The notes beneath the pieces were generated by a model, which was not told the origin of the DNA, did not search any database, and saw only the letters and a program-made list of their open reading frames with translations. Shown one piece after another: positions 45,460-54,134 of a stretch of 64,000 nucleotides of DNA. This DNA comes from Geovibrio ferrireducens. Its GTDB lineage: Bacteria > Chrysiogenota > Deferribacteres > Deferribacterales > Geovibrionaceae. Location of the stretch: the NCBI RefSeq assembly GCF_026226615.1, contig NZ_JAJAPB010000012.1, positions 1 to 64,000 of the forward strand, in the 5' to 3' direction. The position numbers were made by a program, and so were the translations under genes. Within the stretch, counting starts at the first letter, position 1, and each line of letters begins with the position of its first letter.

Positions 45460-46266
45460 ATGGATAAAACAAAAGTTTGTATGGTCGGCGCGGCCGGAAA
45501 AATGGGGCGCCGCATAATCTGCCTTCTGGCGGAAAGTGACAAGGCAGAGCTTAAGGGCGCGCTGGAACATTCGGCGAGCTCATTTCTCGGCATGGATGCG
45601 GGTGAAGTGGCAGGCTGCGGCAAAAACGGCGTGAACATTACATCTGATCTTGATACGGCAGTGAAAGGCTGCGATGTCATTATAGATTTCACAGGATGCG
45701 AGCCCACAATGCACGCCCTCCCCGGATATGTCCGCCTCGGTGTACCCGCCGTAATCGGAAGCACAGGCTTCACTCCGGAACAGACGGCGAAGCTTAAGGA
45801 GGCATCGGAGAAAATGCCTCTTCTTGTGTCCCCGAATATGAGCCTCGGCGTGAATCTCACCTTCAAGGTGCTTGAGATGGTTGCGAAAGCAATCGGAAGC
45901 ACATACGACATAGAGATAGTGGAGGCGCACCACAGGCTCAAAAAAGATGCCCCCAGCGGAACAGCCATGAAGATGGGTGAGGTGGTTGCAAGCGCCACCG
46001 GCCGCAACATAGACAAGGACGGGGCTTTCTGCCGTAAAGGCATAATAGGCGAACGCACTGACAGGGAGATCGGCATGCAGACTCTCCGTGCAGGTGACAT
46101 AGTCGGCGAGCACACGGTGATGTTCTGCGGACAGGGTGAGCGGATCGAGATAACCCACCGTGCGCACACCAGAGACACCTTTGCTCAGGGAGCAATCTCC
46201 GCCGCCGCATGGCTGAAAGGGAAAGATAAGGGTCTGTACAATATGTACGATGTGCTTGGACTGTAG
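45460..46266 (+). CDS. dapB: 4-hydroxy-tetrahydrodipicolinate reductase DapB
   Basis: This 268-residue enzyme has the N-terminal nucleotide site VGAAGKMGRRI and the substrate block EAHHRLKKDAPSGTA near residue 155. It reduces the DapA product with NAD(P)H. It is the last gene of the dap operon and is followed by a strong terminator. Confidence 0.96.
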   Translation: MDKTKVCMVGAAGKMGRRIICLLAESDKAELKGALEHSASSFLGMDAGEVAGCGKNGVNITSDLDTAVKGCDVIIDFTGCEPTMHALPGYVRLGVPAVIGSTGFTPEQTAKLKEASEKMPLLVSPNMSLGVNLTFKVLEMVAKAIGSTYDIEIVEAHHRLKKDAPSGTAMKMGEVVASATGRNIDKDGAFCRKGIIGERTDREIGMQTLRAGDIVGEHTVMFCGQGERIEITHRAHTRDTFAQGAISAAAWLKGKDKGLYNMYDVLGL

Positions 46267-46294
46267 TTAAGTAAACTGTCTTATATTAAATAAA

Positions 46295-46323
46295 AAAGGG
46301 AACCTGTTCTGCGGGTTCCCTTT
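46295..46323 (+). terminator. Terminator of the dap operon
   Basis: A 10-bp stem AAAGGGAACC/GGTTCCCTTT with an 9-base loop. The stem's own T-rich end serves as the tract. Confidence 0.85.
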
Positions 46324-46366
46324 ACAGACTGACGACAAACACCGTAACATGCTTATTCATCTCTAT

Positions 46367-46462
46367 AAAATCCCCCTAAATCCCTCTTTATAAAAGGGGG
46401 AAGTTATTACTGACAATGAGAAAACCCCGTCCTTCCGCAAGGGAGGGTGTGAGGGCGGATTC
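46367..46462 (+). repeat. Dispersed repeat R3, copy 2
   Basis: Same order of blocks as 15405-15500 on the minus strand: AAAATCCCCCT, a CTTTATAAAAG hairpin arm with GGGGG, AAGTTATT, CCGTCCTTCCGCAAGG, and AGGGCGGATTC. Lies between convergent dapB and the CWC gene. Confidence 0.75.
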
Positions 46463-46507
46463 CCGCAGAGAGAGATTTTTTTCTAAAACGGTTTTATCGG
46501 TTATTTT

Positions 46508-46708
46508 TTACTGCTGATTATTTTTTGTCTGCGCAATTATTTTATCATAACAGCTTTCGCAGAAGCACGGCCGCCACTCATACTGCGTAAGCACTTCCGC
46601 CGGGAGCGGCGGTTTGCCCACACACCAGCATGTGCCTTTTGATTTGTCATGGGCGGCACATTTATTGTTTTGCCCGCAGATGGGGCATACATCAGCAGGT
46701 TCGCGCAT
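46508..46708 (-). CDS. Cysteine-rich CWC family protein
   Basis: This 66-residue protein has Cys pairs CPICGQNNKCA, TCWCVGK and CFCESCYDK, the pattern of the Cys-rich CWC family (CWC tripeptide included). It probably binds zinc or a cluster; function unknown. It lies 8 bases after the stop of the upstream small anchored protein gene, so they share a transcript. Confidence 0.82.
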   Translation of the reverse strand: MREPADVCPICGQNNKCAAHDKSKGTCWCVGKPPLPAEVLTQYEWRPCFCESCYDKIIAQTKNNQQ

Positions 46709-46716
46709 TTATCCTC

Positions 46717-47115
46717 TTAGTGGGTATGGACATCCTGTGTCATTCTCAGCAGGGCTGCGGCTTCTGCGAGCCCGTTCTGCTGAACGGCAACTTTTCCGTC
46801 CGCGTCAAATATTATGAAGCCGGGTGACTGCATCCTGTAGTGATTGAGTGAGTCCATATTTTCTGATGCAATGAAAACACCTGCGGAAAGTTTGATTCCG
46901 CCGGACATGCTGTTGAATTTTGCGATCTCAGCCTGAGTTATGCTCCCCTCCTGCTGTGTGTTAACAAACTGGAGCAGGGGCAGTGCGCCTTCGGCCTTTG
47001 CTTTTGCGATGAACATGTTGATCGGTTTTCTTGATTCAGTGATAGACGGCCATGCGCTAATAAGAATCATGGCTCCGACTGCCAGAATAAAAACAGGTAT
47101 AAAAATCTTCTTCAT
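46717..47115 (-). CDS. Small anchored or exported protein, possible thioredoxin-like fold
   Basis: This 132-residue protein starts MKKIFIPVFILAVGAMILISAW, a signal anchor. The rest has a helix-strand pattern with SPGFIIFDADGKVAVQQNG, which looks like the C-terminal half of a thioredoxin-type fold, but there is no CxxC. The start at 47115 follows GGAGGAAAA. I do not recognise a named family. It ends 8 bases before the CWC gene. Upstream on the same strand is a promoter, a structured RNA and a terminator (47200-47365). Confidence 0.7.
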   Translation of the reverse strand: MKKIFIPVFILAVGAMILISAWPSITESRKPINMFIAKAKAEGALPLLQFVNTQQEGSITQAEIAKFNSMSGGIKLSAGVFIASENMDSLNHYRMQSPGFIIFDADGKVAVQQNGLAEAAALLRMTQDVHTH

Positions 47116-47199
47116 TTTTCCTCCGTAAATTAAGCACTGCTTATATGAATTATATGATTTGAACATACCGGAGAGGTTTTGTTCAGAATAAGTTTGTAT

Positions 47200-47331
47200 A
47201 TTAAAAAAGGAGGCATCCGCCTCCTTCATTTTCTGGTCAGCTATCGGTACTCAGTTTCGAAAACAGCCCGAATCAGATAAATAAAGCTATTTTCATGAGA
47301 GCCTTCCGAAAAAAGAAGGACTCCCCCCTCA
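47200..47331 (-). ncRNA. Candidate structured leader RNA or sRNA with intrinsic terminator
   Basis: On the minus strand, a promoter-like pair (TTTGAA, 16 bases, TATAGT) at 47365-47338 would start an RNA near 47331. It holds one hairpin (GGGAG-T-CCTTC with GAAGG-CTCTC), one multi-loop hairpin (TAGCT/AGCTG, TCGG/CCGA, GTTT/AAAC with asymmetric internal loops GCT and TGAGTA), and a perfect 8-bp terminator stem (47207-47214 with 47219-47226) followed by six T. No ORF fits. It ends 85 bases before the anchored-protein gene, which may have its own -10 (TATAAT at 47145-47152 on the minus strand). I could not match it to a known riboswitch class or 6S RNA. Confidence 0.5.
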
Positions 47332-47337
47332 GCGATT

Positions 47338-47365
47338 ACTATAACACAATTTTTAGAAATTCAAA
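47338..47365 (-). promoter_or_regulatory. Promoter of the candidate RNA
   Basis: TTTGAA and TATAGT on the minus strand, separated by 16 bases. Confidence 0.45.
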
Positions 47366-47520
47366 CTTATTTTTCATAAAATCACATCAAACAACTATTA
47401 TTTCTTTGATAATAAAAAAGGGCATTCATTAAAAATAAATTATTACACATTTAATACATGCGGTTTACGGTTTTCGGGGTCAGCCGTAATAAACAGTTTA
47501 AATGAGTGTTGGTTTCATCA

Positions 47521-47549
47521 TTGTTTTAATGTATTCTGGCTTTTATAAT
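47521..47549 (+). promoter_or_regulatory. Promoter of the PilZ gene and glycan cassette
   Basis: TTGTTT, 17 bases, and a perfect TATAAT, ending 43 bases before the PilZ start codon. It is the only good promoter seen before the long plus-strand cassette. Confidence 0.6.
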
Positions 47550-47592
47550 GTAAAAAAATTCTGACATATAAAGAATCTCATAAAGGTGGATT

Positions 47593-48591
47593 ATGCTGAA
47601 AGACTGCACATTTGAAAAAAGCGAATTTATTTCGGTGTTCAGCGGATATTATGAAAACATAAACGGCTCTGCGCCTGACCATGAAGTTCTTTTCGGTGTC
47701 GGGCAGTTTTTTGACAACTGCTTCACAGGCATTCCCGGCAGCAGACCTGCGGAGGATTTCAGCAATGCTGTAAGAGATGCCGGGGTTAACGGCGGCTCCG
47801 TGGTGGTTCCCCTTTCCAGAGCCATATCCTGGGCACTGTGCAGAATATGCGAGGATATAAAAAACGGTCCCGTGAAACCGGATATGCATATACGCCTTCT
47901 GGAAGCCCTTGAGGTTTTGTGCAGACCGCTTAAAAAGTTTGAAACCGCTGACAGCTCGGAAGTGCGCGAACTGTTCCGCTTTATCAAAAATAACGATACA
48001 ACAGCGAAGCTTCTCAACTCATATAAAGGGTTGCGTGTGTTCCATGCGGCTGAGATTACGGAGATCCGCGATGATGACAGTATCATAATGCAGGTTCATC
48101 CGGAGCAGATCAAGGCACTTGAGATGGAAGGCTACACATGCATAACGCACAAGCTTCTGCCGCAGCAGATAACTGCGGATGTGAAGAGCATTGATGCGGA
48201 AAAGTGTATTGTTGAACTGGTGAACCTTGTTGTTCTGAAAAAACCCTTTGACAGGCGCAAGATTTACCGCCTTAAGCCGGAGCAGGCAATTCCCGCTGCG
48301 CTTTTTTCCGAAGGCAGCCGGACGGATGTGGAGATTGTGGATGTCTCCCTGCGTGGTGTCTCACTGAGCCTGAAAGAGAATATTTCCGTTTCGGAATCAG
48401 AGGTGAGGCTGAGCTTCACCCTTCCGCTTGATGAGGGGAAGGACATGATCCTGCGCGGCAAGCTGAAATATATCTTCTGTGAGGAGATATGCAAGATGGG
48501 GCTTGAGACTTTTCCGGATCATTCGCAGGAGGCTCTCATTAAGAGATACCTCATTGAGAGAATGAAAAAAATAGAGAAAGAACTGACCTGA
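47593..48591 (+). CDS. PilZ-domain c-di-GMP-binding protein
   Basis: This 332-residue protein has a C-terminal PilZ domain (about residues 215-320) with both c-di-GMP motifs: RxxxR in RRKIYRL and DxSxxG in DVSLRGVSL. The N-terminal 200 residues are helical and not recognised. It starts with AAGGTGG before the ATG. As first gene of the cassette it is well placed to link c-di-GMP level to glycan output or to motility. The next gene starts 8 bases after its stop. Confidence 0.87.
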   Translation: MLKDCTFEKSEFISVFSGYYENINGSAPDHEVLFGVGQFFDNCFTGIPGSRPAEDFSNAVRDAGVNGGSVVVPLSRAISWALCRICEDIKNGPVKPDMHIRLLEALEVLCRPLKKFETADSSEVRELFRFIKNNDTTAKLLNSYKGLRVFHAAEITEIRDDDSIIMQVHPEQIKALEMEGYTCITHKLLPQQITADVKSIDAEKCIVELVNLVVLKKPFDRRKIYRLKPEQAIPAALFSEGSRTDVEIVDVSLRGVSLSLKENISVSESEVRLSFTLPLDEGKDMILRGKLKYIFCEEICKMGLETFPDHSQEALIKRYLIERMKKIEKELT

Positions 48592-48599
48592 GCCTGTAC

Positions 48600-51500
48600 A
48601 TGGACAATCTAGAAAATTCCGCTGCCCGCACAGACTTTGACGGACATATAAACTATCTGGAAAGCATTTGCCTGAACCTCTCCTCCGGGGCTGCCCATGC
48701 CCCTGTCAGCTGGCTTGTTTATGAGAAGGAACACTCCCTCCTCTGTCGGAAAGAGACGGAGAATATTCAGCAGAAAATTATCTCCGTACTTAGGGAGAAA
48801 TACTTCTACCCCGCTGCTCAGGCAGGCAGCATAAACCACGACCTTATCCGCATTGCCGATATGATTTTCAGAAGCGGATTCAAGGTGCAGAAAAACCCTT
48901 CGGACGGAGTTTATTATAAAAAACTGTCCGATGCTTTTTCAGCACTAAAGGACGAAAAACAGCATTACGCCAAACTGAACCTAGCCTTCTGCATGTTCGT
49001 TCTGGACGCGCTGAGGGGTGCAAAAGACGCGAAGTCTGATCTTCTGGAGAGGATCTGCACTCTGAACACAAATACGTTTCTTCCGGAATATAAGTACCTG
49101 AGCGGATTTATGGAGCTTATGCGCTCTCTTTTCACAAGGGAATATATTCTGGATATTTTCATAAACAGAATCTTCAAAGGCAGGTTCTGGAACGGTGATC
49201 TCAAGGCTAAGCAGTCCTGCTTCCTGTGGGTATTTCCAATATTGTGGACATGCTTCGGTATAGAGAGGGAGTTTAAGGCGGTCTACCCCGTTTGGCTGGA
49301 TATTTTCAGAAAAGCCATGCAGAAAAACATGACTGAGCTTGTGTTCTTCATGCACCTGCACCTCTCCCACGTCTATATGAACCTCGCGCACACTCAGGGC
49401 GAATTCAGGCAGTTTAATGAAGATGTGGAGAAACCTTTCAGCAGATATATAACAGACAGAGTAGTGCCCGAATACGGCATAAAACCCTGCACCCGCGGGA
49501 AGAAAACCGACGGCGTGAAAAAAGTCGGCTTTGTTTTTGACCGCATAGTGGGGAGTTCCCCTGTGAAGCTCCTCTATTCTCTCATTGAAAAGCTTAAAAA
49601 AGAGGGGAGTAAAGACGAATACACTGTCTATGACTACGAATGTATAGAGAAAAGTCCGTCCGAACAGAAATATATAATGATGATAACTATGCTGGGCGTG
49701 AAATATGTCAGCGCCCATTCCCTGATACCTGACAGAAGCACAGGCAGTTATTACAGCAGGTTTGAAAAGTGCCGCATTTTCCGTGAAAGGATCATGAATG
49801 ACGGCATTGAGGAACTGATAATGTGCAACAACAGGGAGATATTCAATTTTCTGTTTGCCTGCCGCACCGCGCCGGAGCAGGTTTACTGGTGCCACGGCAA
49901 TTTCGAGTACGATGTGGACGGCATAGACAGGCGCATAACCCATATCGGAACAAATATGCAGGAGAATGAGCTGGGGTTTGAGCGTTTTTCCCTGAAGCAG
50001 AGCGATGTTTTCTTTGCGGAGGAACTGGCTGAGGCGAAGAAGAAGGCGGATGCCGTCAGGAAAAAATTCCCGGAAGGTGCGGTGGTTTTCGGCAGCATAG
50101 GCAGACTTATCAAGCTTGAAGGGGAGGGCTGTCTGGAGACTGTGGCGGAGATTATGCGTGCATGCCCGGATTCTGTTTACGCTGCCTGCGGGGACGGGGG
50201 CACGGATAACATACTGCCGAAGCTGAAAGAATACGGTCTTGAAAAACGGTTTTTCTTTGAAGGGCGGGTGGAACCGCAGGTTTATGCTCATGTTATCGAT
50301 ATTTATCTCAGCACCTTTCCTTCCCCCAGCGGAGAGGCTTTTAACGAGTATGAAAAACTGAATAACGGAGCCGGAGGTGTGGCGCTCAGGGATTTATCCG
50401 GCGGCATAGCCTTCACCGGGGAATATAAATCAAAGGCGGAGGAATACTACCTCCTGCATAAAACATACGGTCGTGAAGCGGTCAGGCAGATATATCGGAT
50501 AAGCGGCGGAAACCGGACTCTGAACGGGGCTTCGGTAATCGTTAAGCGAATAAGGGCAGATGCCGCAGAGTTAAAGGGAAAATACCCGGCGGGGACCGTT
50601 CTATTAGGTCTGAACGGAAGCATAAGCCATGCGGATGAGAGACTAAAAAGCTTTCTGCGGCTGACGGAAAATGCTGTTATTGTGTATAATGACCCTGCCG
50701 ATGCTGAGTATTTCGCATCCTTTGGGGAGAAGGCTGTTCATATGCCGTTCGGCTCAGTTACTGCTTCGGTGCGCGGCCATCTGTTTAACATTGACATGGC
50801 AGGATATGCGGCAGACCCTGCTATGGTGCTTATTAAGCTTCTGCAGTTCTGCTGTGTGCCCGCTCTCTTGCCGACAGTGCGTAAGTTTATCCGTGAAGCG
50901 GATTTCAGCACGGAACAGGCGGAACATACGTATGAATACTGCTTTACCCTGGTACTCGCAGGGCTGTACGATGAGATTAAAGGGATGGGGCATCTTTACG
51001 GAGATCTTTCAGAAACCGGAGGTGTTCCGGCGCTGTTTCTGCGGAATTATCTTCGTTTGGATGAAGGTGCTGAAATAGCAGAAGAGGAGCTTCTGCCCGG
51101 CAGTTTAATGTCAGGGAAAAACATTACGGTACAAAAACTCCGCCCGCTTCTGATGCTGATGTATAAATACCTTGAGCGTGACAAAACTCCCGAAGGCGAC
51201 CGCAGAGCGGTAGGACTGCTGAGGGATATGATGCTGACGGAATACGCAGCCGGAAATCTTGACTCCGCAGGGCTGGATTTCCTGATTCGTGCGCTTATCC
51301 ACAGCGGCAGGGCAGAAGAGGCATCGGACACCCTCGCAAGGGAGACTGCCGCCGGAAATATAAAAAATGAGCAGTATATTGTTTATTCTGCTCTTTTTGT
51401 TTTATACGGTGATTTGAGTGCGGCAAGACAGTTTATTGAGAAAGCGGACACAGGCAGACCTCTGGCATCGCTTTCTCTCCTTCAGGCTGCGTTCGTTAAG

Positions 51501-51773
51501 GTTTTTCTGAAAGATTTTGACTCTGCCCACGCTTTTATGGGTCGGCTTTATGAGAAAGATAAAGAGTTTTTTCTGAATACCAATCTGCCGGCTTTATATT
51601 TTCTTCTTGCGTTGGTTTCCAGAGGCCTTGGGTATCAGGATGCATCACGGATTCGAGATTCTTTCGCCCATCGGGATAATTTTTACGCTTATAAAGAACA
51701 TCTCTGGGATAAGATACCTGTTTCTGAGAATGCTTTTCAGGCTTATCATTTCACCGGAATTTACGATACATAG
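48600..51773 (+). CDS. Large glycosyltransferase-like protein (GT-B fold, possibly HMW1C/GT41-like)
   Basis: This 1057-residue protein has no signal peptide. Residues about 1-290 are helical. The part near 300-650 looks like a GT-B glycosyltransferase: KKVGFVFDRIVGSSPVKLL, QVYWCHGNFEYDVDG, VVFGSIGRLIKLEGEG, FFEGRVEPQVYAHVIDIYLSTFP and SPSGEAF. This order resembles cytoplasmic protein O/N-glycosyltransferases of the HMW1C/OGT group, but the donor motif is not canonical. The last 200 residues are helical repeats (TPR-like). It could glycosylate flagellin or an adhesin in the cytoplasm. The assignment to GT41 is inference; the GT-B reading is moderate. Confidence 0.55.
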   Translation: MDNLENSAARTDFDGHINYLESICLNLSSGAAHAPVSWLVYEKEHSLLCRKETENIQQKIISVLREKYFYPAAQAGSINHDLIRIADMIFRSGFKVQKNPSDGVYYKKLSDAFSALKDEKQHYAKLNLAFCMFVLDALRGAKDAKSDLLERICTLNTNTFLPEYKYLSGFMELMRSLFTREYILDIFINRIFKGRFWNGDLKAKQSCFLWVFPILWTCFGIEREFKAVYPVWLDIFRKAMQKNMTELVFFMHLHLSHVYMNLAHTQGEFRQFNEDVEKPFSRYITDRVVPEYGIKPCTRGKKTDGVKKVGFVFDRIVGSSPVKLLYSLIEKLKKEGSKDEYTVYDYECIEKSPSEQKYIMMITMLGVKYVSAHSLIPDRSTGSYYSRFEKCRIFRERIMNDGIEELIMCNNREIFNFLFACRTAPEQVYWCHGNFEYDVDGIDRRITHIGTNMQENELGFERFSLKQSDVFFAEELAEAKKKADAVRKKFPEGAVVFGSIGRLIKLEGEGCLETVAEIMRACPDSVYAACGDGGTDNILPKLKEYGLEKRFFFEGRVEPQVYAHVIDIYLSTFPSPSGEAFNEYEKLNNGAGGVALRDLSGGIAFTGEYKSKAEEYYLLHKTYGREAVRQIYRISGGNRTLNGASVIVKRIRADAAELKGKYPAGTVLLGLNGSISHADERLKSFLRLTENAVIVYNDPADAEYFASFGEKAVHMPFGSVTASVRGHLFNIDMAGYAADPAMVLIKLLQFCCVPALLPTVRKFIREADFSTEQAEHTYEYCFTLVLAGLYDEIKGMGHLYGDLSETGGVPALFLRNYLRLDEGAEIAEEELLPGSLMSGKNITVQKLRPLLMLMYKYLERDKTPEGDRRAVGLLRDMMLTEYAAGNLDSAGLDFLIRALIHSGRAEEASDTLARETAAGNIKNEQYIVYSALFVLYGDLSAARQFIEKADTGRPLASLSLLQAAFVKVFLKDFDSAHAFMGRLYEKDKEFFLNTNLPALYFLLALVSRGLGYQDASRIRDSFAHRDNFYAYKEHLWDKIPVSENAFQAYHFTGIYDT

Positions 51774-51805
51774 CTTATCTCTATCTTTAGAAAACGGAGT
51801 GTTTT

Positions 51806-53524
51806 TTGAACGGATTCATGGAACTGCTTTTCGGTTCAATGCCTGCAGATTACCGCTGGCTTATGATGCTGAAAGAAGCTGCTGATAAAGAATATTTTGA
51901 CTTTGCCGAGGCTGAGGCCGCAGCGGATAAAATCAATAAAACAGACTCTGAATATAAAAATGCCCTCTCCCGCCTTGCCTATTTTCTGGCACATATCAGA
52001 CAGTACAATGATGCGCTCAGACTTTTTGAAAAAGACAGTGCCTCCGGCAGGCAGACATGGTGGGGAAAACTCCGTCATGCTGAATGTATTGCGCTGAGCG
52101 GTGACGCTGCCACTGCTTCCGCAATAGTTCTGGAAACGTATTCCGAAAATACTGCGGCGGTGAACGGCTTCGGTCATATGGGCTGGTCTCTTCTCCGTGC
52201 GGGGAAAGCTGAACGCGCGGAAGTTATTGAAATTATAAAAAGGGATATTGAACTCGGCCGCATCACAAACGGTTTTAAGCTTGTAGCTGGGCGTATTATT
52301 GCGCCTGTGCAGGCAGACATGGCAGAAAAGCTGATTAACGAGGCATATAGTGCAGATTCCTCTCTGAAAGACGGTTTCTCAATGGCTGCCGCAGAGTTTT
52401 TGCTGATGAAAAATTATGCCGCTGCCCTCATATGGTTTGAAAAGGACGATGCATGCGGCAGAATGTCGCCTGAGCAGAGGCTGAAATATGCTGAACTGCT
52501 TGCCCGTAAGGGCAGAACGGCAGATGCCGAGAAAAATACTGAAACGGCGTACAGTGCAGATTCCTCTCTGAGAGACGGTTATTCTCGGCTGTTCAGGTTT
52601 TCATCAGTGTTTGATACTCCGCGTTATGCGTATCTTCTGGCAGAGGATAAAAGGCGCGGACGCTCCACGGGCATTTATGCTGAGGCTGATGCCGAGAGAC
52701 TGTCAGAAAACTATGGACTGCTTGCTGATATTGAGCGGGCAGAAAAACGGTTCGGAATGTCTGTTGGTTTGCAGTATGCGGCTCTGGAGAAAATGGTTCG
52801 GGAAAATGCCGGGGCGGGTTTCGCTGATGTTCTTGGTTTCAGACTGAAAATTGCCAGTCCTTTCGATGTCCTTGTGCAGTTCAGGGAGATCTTCCTTGAA
52901 GAAAACTACTATTTTACAAGCGAGAAGGAAGCACCTTTCATTATAGACGGCGGTGCGAATGCTGGAATGGCACTTGCCTATTTCAAATGGCTTTATCCCT
53001 CATCTGTTATAACCGCTTTTGAGCCGAACCCCGAACTTTTTGAAATCTGCAAAGAGAATATAGAATCAAACGGGTGGAAGGGCATTACCCTGCATCCTTA
53101 TGCCTTGAGTGATTCCGAAGGAACGGTCCAGTTCACCGTTTACCCGGCCATGCCTATGGGCTCAGGGATAGCAGGGAGGTTCTCAGCCCTTGAGTCCCGT
53201 ACAATAGATGTTCAGACCGTTCGCCTCAGCAGGCACATGAGCGAATACACCGACTTCCTCAAGCTGGATATAGAGGGAGCTGAGGAAGCTGTGTGCAGGG
53301 AAGCGGAGGATAAGCTGATTGAAAACTGCGGAGCAGGCTTCATTGAGTATCATTATGATTCTGAAACGGCAGAGAACAGTTTGGGAAGTATTCTACATCT
53401 TCTCGAAGATAAAGGGTTTGAATATGAAATAAGCGGCAGGCGCATCCGGCGTAAGAATGCCGCTCCTGCTGACAAATGGTCTATGAATATCTTTTTTACA
53501 TCACGGAGAAAGTCGGATGACTGA
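51806..53524 (+). CDS. TPR-like repeat protein with FkbM methyltransferase domain
   Basis: This 572-residue protein has helical TPR/Sel1-like repeats in its first 300 residues, including two near-identical AYSADSSL(K/R)DG units, then an FkbM methyltransferase from about 375: FIIDGGANAGMALAYFKWLYP, ITAFEPNPELFEICKENIE and DFLKLDIEGAEE. FkbM-type enzymes O-methylate sugars in glycans. It probably starts with TTG at 51806 (GGAG 7 bases upstream); ATG 51818 is the alternative. It overlaps the next gene by 8 bases. Confidence 0.8.
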   Translation: MNGFMELLFGSMPADYRWLMMLKEAADKEYFDFAEAEAAADKINKTDSEYKNALSRLAYFLAHIRQYNDALRLFEKDSASGRQTWWGKLRHAECIALSGDAATASAIVLETYSENTAAVNGFGHMGWSLLRAGKAERAEVIEIIKRDIELGRITNGFKLVAGRIIAPVQADMAEKLINEAYSADSSLKDGFSMAAAEFLLMKNYAAALIWFEKDDACGRMSPEQRLKYAELLARKGRTADAEKNTETAYSADSSLRDGYSRLFRFSSVFDTPRYAYLLAEDKRRGRSTGIYAEADAERLSENYGLLADIERAEKRFGMSVGLQYAALEKMVRENAGAGFADVLGFRLKIASPFDVLVQFREIFLEENYYFTSEKEAPFIIDGGANAGMALAYFKWLYPSSVITAFEPNPELFEICKENIESNGWKGITLHPYALSDSEGTVQFTVYPAMPMGSGIAGRFSALESRTIDVQTVRLSRHMSEYTDFLKLDIEGAEEAVCREAEDKLIENCGAGFIEYHYDSETAENSLGSILHLLEDKGFEYEISGRRIRRKNAAPADKWSMNIFFTSRRKSDD

Positions 53525-54134
53525 ACCGAATGATGTAAGGGTGGTGAAACCCGAATTCAGACATTATGCGGAACCGGACAGCAGAGTGCTTGATATTCTG
53601 ATGCTGTCTGTTTCGGAATGGGAGGCTATGCCCTTTTACGCAAGAGTTCATGCTAACGAATTTTACCTTCTTCTGTGTTCGCTTGATATTAAACCCCGCC
53701 ATATTCTGGAATGGGGCAGCGGGTATTCCACCTATCTTTTCAGCTATTTTGCAGGCATATGGGGTACGGAGTATATTCTGAGCATAGACGATAACAAGAA
53801 ATATCAGGATGATATTCTGGAGAAATTAAGGCCCTGCCAGCCTTATCTGGAGGCTTGCAGCATTTCTCAGACAGGGCAGATATGGCCTTGGGATGCTGAG
53901 GAATATAATTATGCAACATTTCCCTTCTCAACAGGTAAAAAATTTGATCTTGTGTTTGTGGACGGAAGAAGGCGGAACGAATGTATGTTTGCGGCCAGCA
54001 GGTGCCTTGCCGAAAAGGGGCTCGTAATCCTGCATGATTCATGGCGGAAACGTTATGAACTCGGAATGAGCCTCTTCAGGAAAATCAATATATTTGATGA
54101 ATACACTGTCATGATGAGCATGGAGGCAAAGTGA
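53517..54134 (+). CDS. Class I SAM-methyltransferase-like protein
   Basis: This 205-residue protein has a Rossmann motif HILEWGSGYSTYLFSYF near residue 62, an acidic strand ILSIDDNKKYQ and FDLVFVDGRRRNECMFAASRCL, the layout of a class I methyltransferase. The catalytic target is unknown. Its ATG lies within the end of the TPR-FkbM gene, with GGAG before it, so the two are coupled. Confidence 0.72.
   Translation: MTEPNDVRVVKPEFRHYAEPDSRVLDILMLSVSEWEAMPFYARVHANEFYLLLCSLDIKPRHILEWGSGYSTYLFSYFAGIWGTEYILSIDDNKKYQDDILEKLRPCQPYLEACSISQTGQIWPWDAEEYNYATFPFSTGKKFDLVFVDGRRRNECMFAASRCLAEKGLVILHDSWRKRYELGMSLFRKINIFDEYTVMMSMEAK

Noticed and set aside
45132-46178. 348-codon open frame opposite dapA-dapB
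   Set aside because: Shadow of two certain enzymes; low-complexity Ser/Pro-rich translation.
47296-47326. Third copy of repeat R2 in the structured RNA
   Set aside because: The GAGAGCCTTC/GAAGGACTC hairpin shares only short words with R2 and lacks its flank.
48981-50291. 436-codon open frame opposite the large glycosyltransferase-like gene
   Set aside because: No ribosome site or domain; the sense frame is part of a coupled operon.
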